From Macrophomina tecta (lineage: Eukaryota > Ascomycota > Dothideomycetes > Botryosphaeriales > Botryosphaeriaceae), in NCBI GenBank assembly GCA_024180945.1, contig JAKSGN010000007.1, positions 5,039,134 to 5,103,133 on the forward strand: a stretch of 64,000 nt of DNA. The letters run 5' to 3'. Of the stretch, positions 24,601 to 33,897 are shown piece after piece (within the stretch, counting starts at the first letter, position 1; every line of letters starts with the position of its first letter). The notes below the pieces were generated by a model, which worked only from the letters and a program-made list of their open reading frames with translations, made no database searches and was not told the origin of the DNA. Both the position numbers and the translations under genes were made by a program.

Positions 24601-27600
24601 TCTATCTTATATATATTAAACTCTTACCGGCAGTATAATAAAGAGTATTAGCTAGGGCCTAATAAGAAAGGCTAAAGAATAAGAACTATTTAACTTCTAT
24701 CGGAGGAGATAATCCTGCGAGAATTAAAAGAGAATAATATAGTAGTTTAGAAATATAGTAGTAACTATAAGAAATACCGCTAATATCTAAAATAGAAATA
24801 GTACCCGAAGAGTATTAAAACTTAGTTACCGTTTACTAAGAAAGAGGAAAGGGAGACTTACTAAAGTATTAACTATAGAACTATAAAATTCCGCTTAAGT
24901 TAGGAATGAAGCCGGCTTATAAGCCTATCTACTTCTTATTAAAGAAGGAAATAGAGGCTTTAAAGAAATATATTAAAAAGAACCTCGAACGAGGATATAT
25001 TTAGCTATTAACGTTATTCGCCGGATATCTAATTCTTTTCGTTTCTAAGAAGAATAGTAAGTTACGCCTCTACATCGACTATTAATAACTTAATGATATT
25101 ACGATTAAGAACTAATACCCGCTCTTACGTATTAACGAGCTCTAGAATAAGTTAGAGAATACGAAGTACTTTACGAAGCTAGACCTCTAAAACGGATATT
25201 ACTTAGTTAGAATTAAAGAAGGGGAAGAGTAGAAAATAGCTTTCTAAATAAGGCTAAGACTCTACGAGTATACGGTTATATTATTTAGGCTTACTAATGC
25301 GCTAGTAACCTTCTAGAATCTCGTTAATAATATACTACGCGACTACTTAGATATCTTCTATATAGCTTACCTTGACAATATTTTTATCTTCTTAAAAATA
25401 CTCGAGGAATATAAGAAGTATATTAGAAAGATTCTAGAAATCCTCTAAGTAAAGAATCTATCTATCGTATTAAAGAAATACGAATAGCACGTATAGAGAA
25501 TAGAATTCTTAGGCTTTATTATTATTTCCGGATACGTCGGTATAGACGACTTAAAACTAGACTCTATTAAGAAATAGCTAGTACCGAAGACGATTAAGAA
25601 AGTATAGTTCTTCTTTAGATTCGCTAACTTCTATAGAAAATTTATCTAGAACTATTTAAAGATTACGAAACCTTTAACGCGACTTACTTAGAAGAAGTAT
25701 AGCTTCTACTAGAAAGACGATTAGTAGTAAGCCTTTAATTTACTAAAGAGAATATTTTACGAAGTATCCATCTTAGGAATATATAATCCTAATAAACTAA
25801 TTAAAGTAGAAACTAATACGTTAGAATTCGCCCTAGGAGTATATCTTAGCTAGCCTAATAAAGAAGGTAGATAGTATTTAATCGCGTTCTACTTTAGAAA
25901 GTTTACCCTAGTAGAGCTTAACTATAATACTTATAATAAGGAGCTCTTGGCTATTATCTTAGTATTTAAGCACTAGAGATACTACCTAGAAGAAGCCGAC
26001 TAATAGATAATAGTATATTATAACTATTAGAATCTTATACGCTTTACTACGACTAAGAAGCTAAACCGACGATAGATTCGCTAGTTATAAGAATTAGTAT
26101 CCTATAATTTTAAGATTACGTATAGAAAAGATATAGATAACGCCACCGCTAACGCACTTAGTAGAAGGGTAGACTATATAGAAGAAAGAATTAAGCCGTA
26201 ATCTATAGTATTATAGTAGATAAGTAATAGATTACTTACTCTTACTAGATAGTCGTTTCTAATACTTCGTATCGAGTTAAACCTATAGTATTAGAAGATT
26301 TAAGAAGTATACGCTTAGAACTTCTTCGTATAGAAACTTTTAGCGCTTAAGGACGACCCGCGTGTTACTCGAGATAGAAAAGAAACGCTTCTCTTTAAAG
26401 AATTAATCTATATTCCGATAAGACTATAAGAAGCACTCGTTAAAGATATATACGTAGCACCCGCGTATAGATATTAGGGCATCAATAGAACGACCGAAAG
26501 AATTACGTAAAACTTCTACTTTCTAGGATTATAAAAGACGGTTTAACGTATAGTTTCGTAATACGACCTTTATATCCGAAGTAAAGCTATAATATACGCT
26601 CTATACGGATAACTATAACCCCTAGAAGTACTAGAACGACTATAGTAATAGATTACGCTAGACTTTATTACGAAATTACTAGAGTCTAGAGATCTACTTA
26701 TAGAAGTTAAGTTCGACTCGATCCTAGTCTTTATTAATAAACTTATGAAGTACGCCTACTTTTTACCCTACCTCGAGGTATCGAATATAGAATAGCTAGC
26801 CTATACGTTTCTCTAATATATCTTCGCGGATTACGGAATGCCGGAAGTATTAGTCTTAGATAGAGATAAGCTAATAAGATCTAAATTTTAGTAAACGCTT
26901 ACGCGCTAACTTAGAGTAAAGAATAAACTCTCTATAATAGTATACGCGCAAACCAACGGCTAGATAGAACGGATAAACCGGACTCTCGAATAATATCTCC
27001 GCTATTATATTAACTACCTATAGGATAATTAGGCTATATAGCTACCTATAGTATAATTCGCCTATAATAGCGCTAAATAAGAGTTAACTAACGTATCCCC
27101 GTTTTTTATTAACTATAGATTTAAACTAGACGCGTATAGAGAAGCTATTCTAAGTAGAAAATTAGCCTAGAAAGACGTTCTTAAAGCCGAGTAGCTAAGA
27201 GAATTATATAAAGCTATTAGTCTTAACCTCGAATATATACGAATTATAATGTCTAAATACTATAATAGATGGTACTAGGCGGTACTAAACCTTAAAAGGG
27301 GGGATAAAGTATACCTCCTTATAAAAAATATTAAATTAAAGTGACTAAGCGATAAATTAGATTTTAAGAAAATCGATCTATTTAAAATTATAGAAAAACT
27401 CGGAGAAGTTACGTATTAACTTAAATTACCTAATATACGGATAAATTCTACCTTCTACGTAGTATTACTCGAGCTAGTACTAGAAAATGCTACTATCCTA
27501 AAAACTTAAGAAGAGATTATACTAGAAAACCCTAACGCCGAAGAAACCTAGTACCTAGTCGAAAAAATTCTAGACTATAAGCGGTTCGGACGTTAGCTTA

Positions 27601-27747
27601 AATATCTCGTTAAATAGAAAGAATACGGGAATAAGAATAACTAGTAGATATCTAAGGATAATATATACCTAGATCTTATTATAGAGTTCTATCGCTAGAA
27701 CCCTAACCTCCCGCGGAAACGGGGTCGCCCTAAAAGAATAGATCTAT
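21645..27747 (+). pseudogene. Gypsy-1 gag-pol remnant with chromodomain
   Basis: In the plus direction, with stop codons read as mutated CAG/CAA/TGG, gag occupies about 21.7-22.75 kb and ends in a zinc-knuckle-like segment whose HFSPK core is at about 22.69 kb. Protease follows around 23.6-24.0 kb. Reverse transcriptase at 24.9-25.6 kb keeps LRLYIDY and YLDNIFIF (from the YLDDILIF core). RNase H is at about 25.75-26.2 kb and integrase at 26.4-27.2 kb. A chromodomain with the LKYLVK...GYGN pattern lies at about 27.57-27.70 kb. The reverse transcriptase-RNase H-integrase order plus the terminal chromodomain defines a chromovirus-type Gypsy element, which often targets heterochromatin. Frame-wide nonsense codons make it inactive. 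Confidence 0.88.
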
Positions 27748-28257
27748 CTATAACTTAGCCCTAGACGAAAACGCAATCCTAGCTACTAAATTAAGCGGAG
27801 GACCTCTAGACCTCGAGAAACCCTTAATAATAGAAGGGCTTAAAAAACGCTCCGGAGTTGGTATGTCTTCGCTAGCTATATATTATCTATCGCGATTCTT
27901 CTTCTTAAGTCTTTTTAACTTCTCGATAGACGCTAGCTCGCGATTAAATATCTTCTTATACTTCTCGTTTATTAAACTTAGCTGCTTGCGTAACCGCCGC
28001 GTATAAGCGCGCGCCGCTATCTTAGTATCTTTCGCCTTCTCTAGCTATCTTTTTAGCCGCTCTATCTCCGCGTATACCTTATCCCCTATATAAGTTAGCT
28101 AGAGAAGCTACTAGAAGAAAAGAAATCTATACTTTCTACGCGTTACTACTAAGTCATACTTGCGATTCTTCTATAAATAACGACTATACTTCCTGGAGTC
28201 TACGCTTATAAAACACTTAGAACCCGACGACCGATACGCGCTATAAGGAGAAGGCAT
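27748..28257 (-). pseudogene. Antisense ORF of Gypsy-1, coiled-coil, unknown
   Basis: On the strand opposite gag-pol, from an ATG at 28257 to a TAG at 27748, one frame of 170 codons reads as a basic, coiled-coil-rich protein. It is interrupted only by six TAG/TAA codons and no TGA. Visible pieces include MPSPYSAYRSSGSK at the start, YAEIERLKR, and KIAARAYTRRLRKQLSLINE. Each stop is explained by a C-to-T change on one strand of CAG, CAA or TGG, as RIP makes. The frame lies between the chromodomain and the polypurine tract, convergent with gag-pol. I recognise no domain. It may be a regulatory or accessory gene of the element, and chance coding appearance is possible. Confidence 0.55.
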
Positions 28258-28437
28258 CTCTCGACGTTTATACGAAATAGATTCCGCTAGGGTTCGTCGA
28301 CGCTCGATAGAATTAGTAGTAGTCCTAGCTATCGTTAGTACGCAACGTACGCGACTAGAAAATACGGGTATACGAGGACTTTATACCTACTAAGTTACGG
28401 AATTCTTCGGGCTAAAGAACCCTAAAAGGGGGGATAG

Positions 28438-28905
28438 TATTATAGCGCAGCCTTTATAGGGTAAGAAATAGGCGGAATAAGAGAATAAAGCGGGGCGTAG
28501 AGACGCGCCGTAGAAAGATCTATAGAAAGAGTTATATAAATTATATAATGCTAAGTATTGATCTGTATGCTCTCGCCTAGGTAAATATAAATTAAATAGA
28601 TTAAACCTCTTTGATCCCTATAATCTGTCCTCCACAGAAACAGATTAATAGAATTAATACTAGATTATAGATCTTTCCTACGAGTATATAAACTATACTC
28701 TTTAGATAGCTTCGACCTTCGTGGTTAACTTTAATAATAGAATTTGGACTCTATTAGTAACACGGCCTTCGTACGTAGTGCTTAGTCTTATTACGTGTTT
28801 GACTTGCTCTCACCCTCTTCTTGTACCTACTTAAGAAAACCCCCTCGATAGGTTTTCTCCCTCTTTAGTGTTTGGATTCTTAGAGGCAGAGGCCCGCTCG
28901 TTATA
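28438..28905 (+). repeat. Gypsy-1 3' LTR (468 bp)
   Basis: Starts tattatagcg directly after the purine tract and ends cgttata, followed by the agtag duplication. It has kept more G and C than the 5' copy. Confidence 0.92.
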
Positions 28906-28910
28906 AGTAG

Positions 28911-29023
28911 GTAGAATAGGTATAAGGGAAGCCCGTACGGCCTCCCTCTACTAGATATGCTAAATCTATGGAAACTTATCTTTATTAGTTGAATTAAGGC
29001 TGCCAATTAGTTATTTTCCAATA
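28911..29023 (+). repeat. Copia 3' LTR, right part
   Basis: 113 bp that continue the LTR interrupted at 21176; it ends ttttccaata at 29023 and is followed by the gttgg target duplication. Confidence 0.9.
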
Positions 29024-29224
29024 GTTGGTCTAGCCTAGCCAACGACTTCTATATTAATTACGGTCCTTCTATGTATTAGTAAATAACCTATACTACTACG
29101 CTCCTTCTCTATCTACGTAGTAAATAGGGCTCGGAACCTTCTTGTTTGTCCTCACGCCGTCTCTCTTCTCCCCGTATTGACTATACCACCGGCGCCTTAT
29201 CCTCACAGCGCAACCTAAAGTACA

Positions 29225-29625
29225 ATGACAACTCTGGAGGACTACCTCGGGCCTCTAGCGGCCAAGTTGCCCAAGCCCAACTATGTCGACCTAGAAACGC
29301 GCGTCCCTATCCTTCTGGGTATGGAAGTATCGATAACTGTGCTAATGATCCTCTTTCTTTCCGCGCGTTTCTACACCCGTATTGTTGTTACGCGCACCCC
29401 GGGATGGGACGATGTAACTATGGGGCTAGCAGCAGCGATTGCCGTCGCGCAGGCGATCGCCCTTTGTTTAGGGATAAAGTATGGCTTGGCGTATTATTTA
29501 TGGGATATTAAGCCGCAGAACATACCGATGGCGTTTAAGGTACGTGACTAAAAACCCCCATCCCACTAAAACTACAAAAAATCAAGTCTATGGCCGGAAG
29601 TGGAAGTATTTCATCTTAATGCCTT
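29225..29625 (+). pseudogene. Rhodopsin-domain integral membrane protein, first exon only
   Basis: From the ATG at 29225 about 105 codons encode the start of a fungal rhodopsin-family (Pth11-like superfamily) membrane protein. A short N-terminus leads into a first transmembrane helix (about residues 28-50, LLGMEVSITVLMILFLSARF). The conserved GWDDVTMGLA motif follows at the start of the second helix. The exon ends at 29539 with AAG followed by gtacgt, a good fungal 5' splice site; read-through gives a stop three codons later. After about 29,625 no further helices of the expected ~350-residue protein appear, and unrelated sequence begins. So this is a truncated gene that was probably intact before rearrangement. 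These proteins sense or transduce signals at the plasma membrane, but their ligands are mostly unknown. Confidence 0.75.
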
Positions 29626-29754
29626 TACTGCTACATTAAGGGCTTGGCTGGCTGAACTCTTTTATAATTTGATCGTGAATTATAGATGCTGGCTACGGGC
29701 GTTGTGCTTATCTATTCAGCTGCCCCTAGAAAGCCTGCCCTAGAAAGAGTATTA

Positions 29755-30360
29755 ATGTAATAAATTTCTTCTATTTCTTCTAAGCTTCGGCGACGTTCTG
29801 TATAGTAAGAGGCTTTAAAGCCGGAAACTCCTCGTTAAGGGTAATTAAAAGGTCGAGGTCTATTTCTTCTTTATTATAGTTAATGCTTGATAGTGATAGT
29901 ACTGCCTTTAAAGCTCTCCTAGCCGTTTTTTCTAAGCTAACTATCTGCGCTATTTACGGTATAAGGGTATCTTCGCCTTTGTATAGCTTCTCGCTTGTAT
30001 TATAGCGGATGCCGAACTTAACGCCCTTTATCTTCTCTATGGTCCGTATAGCGTCGTTGAGCGTTAGTCGGTTACCGACGATAGCATATCTCCGGTTTTA
30101 ACGGAGTAGGTTGATTAATTCGGTAACGAATAGGCCCACGTCTCGGGAATGTATTAAGACAAGGGGCTTGTTACCGTCGCCCGGAATAGTAGTGAAGTTG
30201 TTGGTAATATCTATCTATATAGCTGGGGTTCGAAAGAGGTGGGATAGGATGCGGGGCGATGCCTAGTAGTTAAGAAAGAAGCTATTAGAGATAAGCGAGA
30301 ATTCGAGATTGGTCTTTTCGAGGGCCTCGATTGTCTTAATCTTATAGCGCCCTGGTAGTA
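29755..30360 (-). pseudogene. NmrA-like NAD(P)-binding protein, decayed C-terminal part
   Basis: Read on the minus strand, one frame carries the middle and C-terminal parts of an NmrA-like/isoflavone-reductase-type protein. It contains ALEKTNLEFSLISNSFFLNY, an IPGDGNKPLV segment followed by HSRDVGLFVTELINL, and VGNRLTLNDAIRTIEKIKGV further on. These fit the family pattern of a substrate-domain loop, an IPG.G strand, a DVxxFV helix, and the late TLNE/EEV helix. Only TAG/TAA interruptions occur. The N-terminal Rossmann glycine motif is not visible upstream, so the gene is both truncated and mutated. The family includes redox sensors and reductases of secondary metabolism; the role here is unknown. 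Confidence 0.6.
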
Positions 30361-30459
30361 GTCCCTAAATACTTTTCTTTTAGCGAGTACTACTACTTAA
30401 TAATAGATAATATAATTCTACTTGCGTTTACTTTGTTTTTTCTTTGTTTCGGCACGGCG

Positions 30460-30885
30460 CTCTACTACCCGCTACTACTTGTGTTGTGGCTCGGGCTGGT
30501 TTCTGCGCGAATTATACTGGTATTGTCGGTGCCGGCAACGCCCTTTCTATAGATTAATCGTAGACGGAGGATTTTTATATTCTTACTGGTATCTATGACG
30601 AGTAGGTTACCTTCTGCCGTGTGTATCCCGCCGTAAGCAACCCTGGTTCTGTCTAGATTATCGGTGCATAGGATGGTAATCCCGGCCAGAACTATAATAC
30701 TAATATGGTTATTTTAACTTAGTCTTAAGGATTATAGGCCTCCCCGCTGCCTTACTGGGTACTCTAATGTCGATAATGCTATCTTCTCTACTACTAGTAA
30801 TAAAATTGCCCTTACTAACATCGATATTATTAGCTCTGTTAATCTCTACGGTTTACTTTCTTCTTGTGTGATGCGGGCCGTTTTG
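30460..30885 (-). pseudogene. Unidentified minus-strand coding remnant
   Basis: A minus-strand frame of about 80 codons (about 30466-30713) is free of stops and reads like protein, with regular hydrophobic beta-strand-like segments such as GITILCTDNLDRTRVAYGG and ILRLRLIY. A second stretch in another frame (about 30717-30880) continues with similar character. The pattern resembles a beta-helix or strand-rich protein, but I cannot name a family. It lies upstream of the NmrA-like remnant on the same strand and is not its Rossmann domain as far as I can see. Confidence 0.3.
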
Positions 30886-30954
30886 TTCGAAACCTAAGTT
30901 AGTTCTATTAGAGGATTTCTTGCCGTTCTTAGTTTGTTATCTAGCTATTTTGCT

Positions 30955-31092
30955 AAGCTAGTAAGTTACACCGCTAATTTTACCCTAGTGGGTGGAATAG
31001 GTATAAGAGGAGCCCGTACGGCCTTCCTCTACTGGATATGCTAACTTGTCTTTATTAATTATACTGGGCTGTTAATTAGACTCTTTCTAATA
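30955..31092 (+). repeat. Truncated Copia LTR relic
   Basis: Matches the right two-thirds of the Copia LTR (the segments taccctag...gtggaataggtataag and cccgtacggcc, through tttctaata) but is more diverged and lacks a clear left end. It is a separate, older insertion of the same family, less RIP-changed than the large copy. It lies directly upstream of the pectinesterase debris. Confidence 0.7.
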
Positions 31093-31149
31093 CGTTTTGA
31101 TTTACGGCTCGCGTATTGTCTTCTGCGGATAAAGCTTCATTGGCTGATA

Positions 31150-31600
31150 GGATAAGCTATTAACTGGAAGCACTAGTGGCTACTAGTACTACGAATCCTG
31201 CTACATTGATGGCGGCATCGACTTTTGCCTGTGTCTACTCCAAGTCGTACTTGAAGGGCTGCACCATCTACACCAAGAGGCAGAAGTCGACCATTACGGC
31301 TCACAGCAGTACGTCCTCCAGCGCAGTCGAAGGCTACAGTTTCGACCAGTGCCTGTTTACCTCTGCCTCAGCGGCCACACTTGATCTTACGTAGTCTGTC
31401 TACCTCAGCCGCCCTTACAAATCCAGCCTGGGGGTTGGAAGGTCTAGTCTACCACCGACACGCGTACTAACTACATTACCTTTCCAGAGTTCAACAGTCC
31501 CGGACCCGGTAACTCGGAGAGCAACGCCGCGGCACGTACCGCTTTTTGGCTACTGCACCTTGTTGGCTTCCGGTACGTACTCCCTGTCTGCTGTCATGGG
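31150..31600 (+). pseudogene. Pectin methylesterase (CE8), C-terminal half
   Basis: The plus strand encodes the later part of a pectin methylesterase, the enzyme that removes methyl groups from plant pectin outside the cell. Seen in order are LKGCTIYTKRQKSTITAHSS and GYSFDQCLFT (31176-31394), then after a TAG YLSRPYKSS, which corresponds to the LGRPY/W motif. In a shifted frame NYITFPEFNSPGPGN follows, corresponding to the family's EYxNxGPG motif. The frame therefore carries at least one stop and one frameshift. The N-terminal catalytic part that should precede it is absent on the left side, which is occupied by an LTR relic. Confidence 0.6.
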
Positions 31601-32086
31601 TGCACCCTCTGGTTGGATTGAGATAAGGAATCCGCAACACAAGCGGATGGTTCCGCCTCAGACAGCACCACCGTGTATTCCACGGGCAACTTCCTACAGG
31701 AATACAGAACCAACTCCAGGAACGCTTTCGGCAAGTCCAACAATTACGCCGAAGCCGAGCGAGGCGTTAAGTCTAGCAAGTACGCGTCGCTGTATGGCTG
31801 CCACGACTGGGGTAACCAGGACTTATTGCCCATTAGCGACTACTTCGCTGCCTTTAGTTCACTGATTATCGGTATTATTGACATGATCTGGGGCTCTGAC
31901 GCGGGTTACTTCCTCAACTCAACCATCTCGCCCAAGACCGACGACATCAGCCTGACCGCCATCAAGCGTGCGACCAAAACCGCCAGCTGTTTTCGTATTC
32001 GACCAGTCCCACCGGCATCGGTCCCTCCACCAAGATTAGCCTCGGACGCCCGTGGAATAAGCTTGCCCGCGTCGCTAACCGCCTGA
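31601..32086 (+). pseudogene. Pectin methylesterase-like, central/N-terminal part
   Basis: A plus-strand frame open from 31673 to 32086 contains YGCHDWGNQDLL, matching the family's GxQDTL motif. IIGIIDMIWGSDAGYFLNS follows, matching the catalytic DFIWG region, and then an LTAIKRATKT segment. These motifs precede, in a normal enzyme, the C-terminal motifs found just upstream at 31150-31600. So the two halves are in reversed order: either remains of two tandem copies or domains, or a local rearrangement. After about residue 105 the reading becomes proline-rich and unlike the family. Confidence 0.5.
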
Positions 32087-32440
32087 AACAAAATTTTAAA
32101 GTATATTTCCAGCATTTTACTAAACTCTAACTAGTTACTCACGGTAGGCAGGAGGTCAGCTGAATAGCTTTATAGCAATGACTAAAACCCAATATAGTCG
32201 CTATGCTATAATAAATAAAACCTTTATTTCAGTTACAAACTAGACTAAATATACAAAAGACTACTTCTTCTTCCTAGTAATATAGGAACAGTAGCTCAGC
32301 CGCGAGATCAGAACAGGTACATGTAAGAAACAACCGCCATCTCCGACTACAATAGAACGAACCGCGATATCCGAGTAAAGTAAACACTTATATACCACAG
32401 CACTAAGAGTTCCCCCGGTTGGTGTAAACGCTCTGTTAGG

Positions 32441-32920
32441 CTACTGCTCAACCTGGAAATACCAGGTTCCGTCGAGACGCGGCAGACGAACGCATTCGAT
32501 TGTTGTGCCCGCAATAACAGCGCCGGCTTGGCGAGTCTGAGCAGGGACCGTGACCCTAACCTGCTGGCGTGGCTGGGTTGTGGAGCGAGTGTCTTGGAAG
32601 TTGGTGAGAACGATGGCATTGGCGCTCCAGCTGCGGTTGGTAATTTCGACGGTGACGTGATTGGTGCTTTCGACGTTTTCTGGGACTTCGATATGGACGT
32701 CAATGAGATTGTTTGGCCACCACGTTCTGCGCTCCCTTGCATCAATGGCGGCCTGAAACGAGATTCGCCCGACGTTGTTGACCGGGTTGGGGCGCGGCAA
32801 GGCCGACAGGCATCCTCCTTGTCTGGGTTCAAGGCTGAGTTCACGAGGAAGAGCAGCGCAAGATGCGGCAGATAGCAGCAGGAGGAAAGAGAAGAGATAT
32901 TTAAAGGTATAGCCGAACAT
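32441..32920 (-). CDS. Small secreted protein, unknown (effector-like)
   Basis: An intact frame of 159 codons. Residues 1-22 form a clear signal peptide: short N-terminus with Lys7, hydrophobic core LFSFLLLLSAA, and likely cleavage near Cys21-Ala22. A LPRELSLEPR segment at 24-33 could be a propeptide with a basic site. The mature part has two cysteines (about 37 and 143), enough for one disulfide, and many beta-strand-like stretches (VTVEITNRSW, VRVTVPAQ). I recognise no catalytic motif or named family. It is the only intact gene among transposon debris between about 12 and 50 kb, and it has normal codon use without RIP-type damage. Small size, secretion signal and repeat-rich setting fit a candidate effector or other secreted protein; this is inference only. 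Confidence 0.65.
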   Translation of the reverse strand: MFGYTFKYLFSFLLLLSAASCAALPRELSLEPRQGGCLSALPRPNPVNNVGRISFQAAIDARERRTWWPNNLIDVHIEVPENVESTNHVTVEITNRSWSANAIVLTNFQDTRSTTQPRQQVRVTVPAQTRQAGAVIAGTTIECVRLPRLDGTWYFQVEQ

Positions 32921-33460
32921 TTTAATTGTTTTCAGCGGGGGTTTCTTCCTGTTTAAGATATGTTAGTTATCAACTAAACGGCGTAGTATAAGTAAGGCAA
33001 CGTTACCACCTTTTAGATAGTAATAAATGATGAGGAAAATAAATGCTTTTGACAGGAGCTTGGTGATGCTATTATCTCAAGACGAAAACTAGTACTATTT
33101 ATATAAGTCATGCGTAGCGATTGAGACGTTGGTAAACTAAGCTCGTTTTTTTTTTATTATTTACCTCGTATTTTTAATTGAGCGATGGAGTGCTAAAATG
33201 TAGTTCGAGCTATAAGTAACGCTAAAAAAGACTACTGTATACCGTCTTAAGTCGCGGTTTAGCCGCTAAAGTGTGACAACGTCTGGGCTAAAGAGAAACA
33301 AAAAATAAAATTAACGAATACGAGCGCTAGATATGAGCCCGAGGTGTTGTATAAACTTCTACCTCGTATATAGTATTTAAAGTTCACCTAGCCGCTATAT
33401 AGCACCTAGTTCGACGTCGAAACGATTAATAGACTAATCCTAAATATTCCGATATCCGGC
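32921..33460. other. AT-rich spacer between secreted-protein gene and Gypsy-2
   Basis: Probably holds the promoter of the minus-strand secreted-protein gene in its left part. No gene is seen. Positions 33456-33460 (ccggc) are the left target duplication of Gypsy-2. Confidence 0.5.
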
Positions 33461-33897
33461 TGTTACGGCACAACCTTTACGGGAGTATAGAAAGGAAGGT
33501 AGGGAAGCCTTAGAAGAGACCCTACCTAGAAAGATTATATTACGTAGCTTAGTACGTGACCTTTTCCCATAGACCTATATGTCGCCCTTAAGAGCCTAGG
33601 CTATATAGAGCAACAGTCGCCTAGTATAGCCACGGCGATATCTAGTAATACTAGATTATAGATACTTTTCTATTTATATATAAACTATACTTCTTAGATA
33701 GCTTTGACCTTCGTAGTTAACTTTAATAATAATTTAGTATATTATTAGTAATACGGCCTTCGCACGTAGTACTTAGTCTTATTACGTATTTGATTTACTC
33801 TTACCCTCTTCTTATACCTACTTAAGAAAAACCCCCTTGATAGGTTTTCTCCCTCTTTAGTATTCGGATTTCTAGAGGTAGAGGCCCGCTCGTTATA
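33461..33897 (+). repeat. Gypsy-2 5' LTR (437 bp)
   Basis: Begins TGTTACGG and ends CGTTATA. The first ~20 bp and the right half match the Gypsy-1 LTR, but the intervening left half does not. Confidence 0.92.

Larger units (their letters stand above)
21177..28905 (+). mobile_element. Gypsy-1: chromodomain Ty3/Gypsy retrotransposon, RIP-mutated
   Basis: A 7,729-bp element with two 468-bp LTRs (21177-21644 and 28438-28905), flanked by agtag at 21172-21176 and 28906-28910. The ends read tattacgg...cgttata, consistent with an original TGTTACGG...CGTTACA. A polypurine tract (about 28425-28434) precedes the 3' LTR. The interior order is gag, protease, reverse transcriptase, RNase H, integrase, chromodomain, then an antisense frame. 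The element inserted into the Copia 3' LTR, so it is younger than Copia, and it was later RIP-mutated. Confidence 0.92.
15292..29023 (+). mobile_element. Ty1/Copia retrotransposon, RIP-mutated, split by Gypsy-1
   Basis: The element has 220-bp LTRs: 15292-15511, and 21070-21176 plus 28911-29023. Both ends carry a 5-bp target duplication, gttag at 15287-15291 and gttgg at 29024-29028, that differs only by one G/A transition. The LTR begins tattagaat and ends ttctaata or ttccaata, which fits an original TGTTGGAA...TTCCAACA after C-to-T changes. The interior holds gag, protease, integrase, reverse transcriptase and RNase H in Copia order. Gypsy-1 sits inside the 3' LTR with an agtag duplication. 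The element is dead because stop codons occur throughout. Confidence 0.9.
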
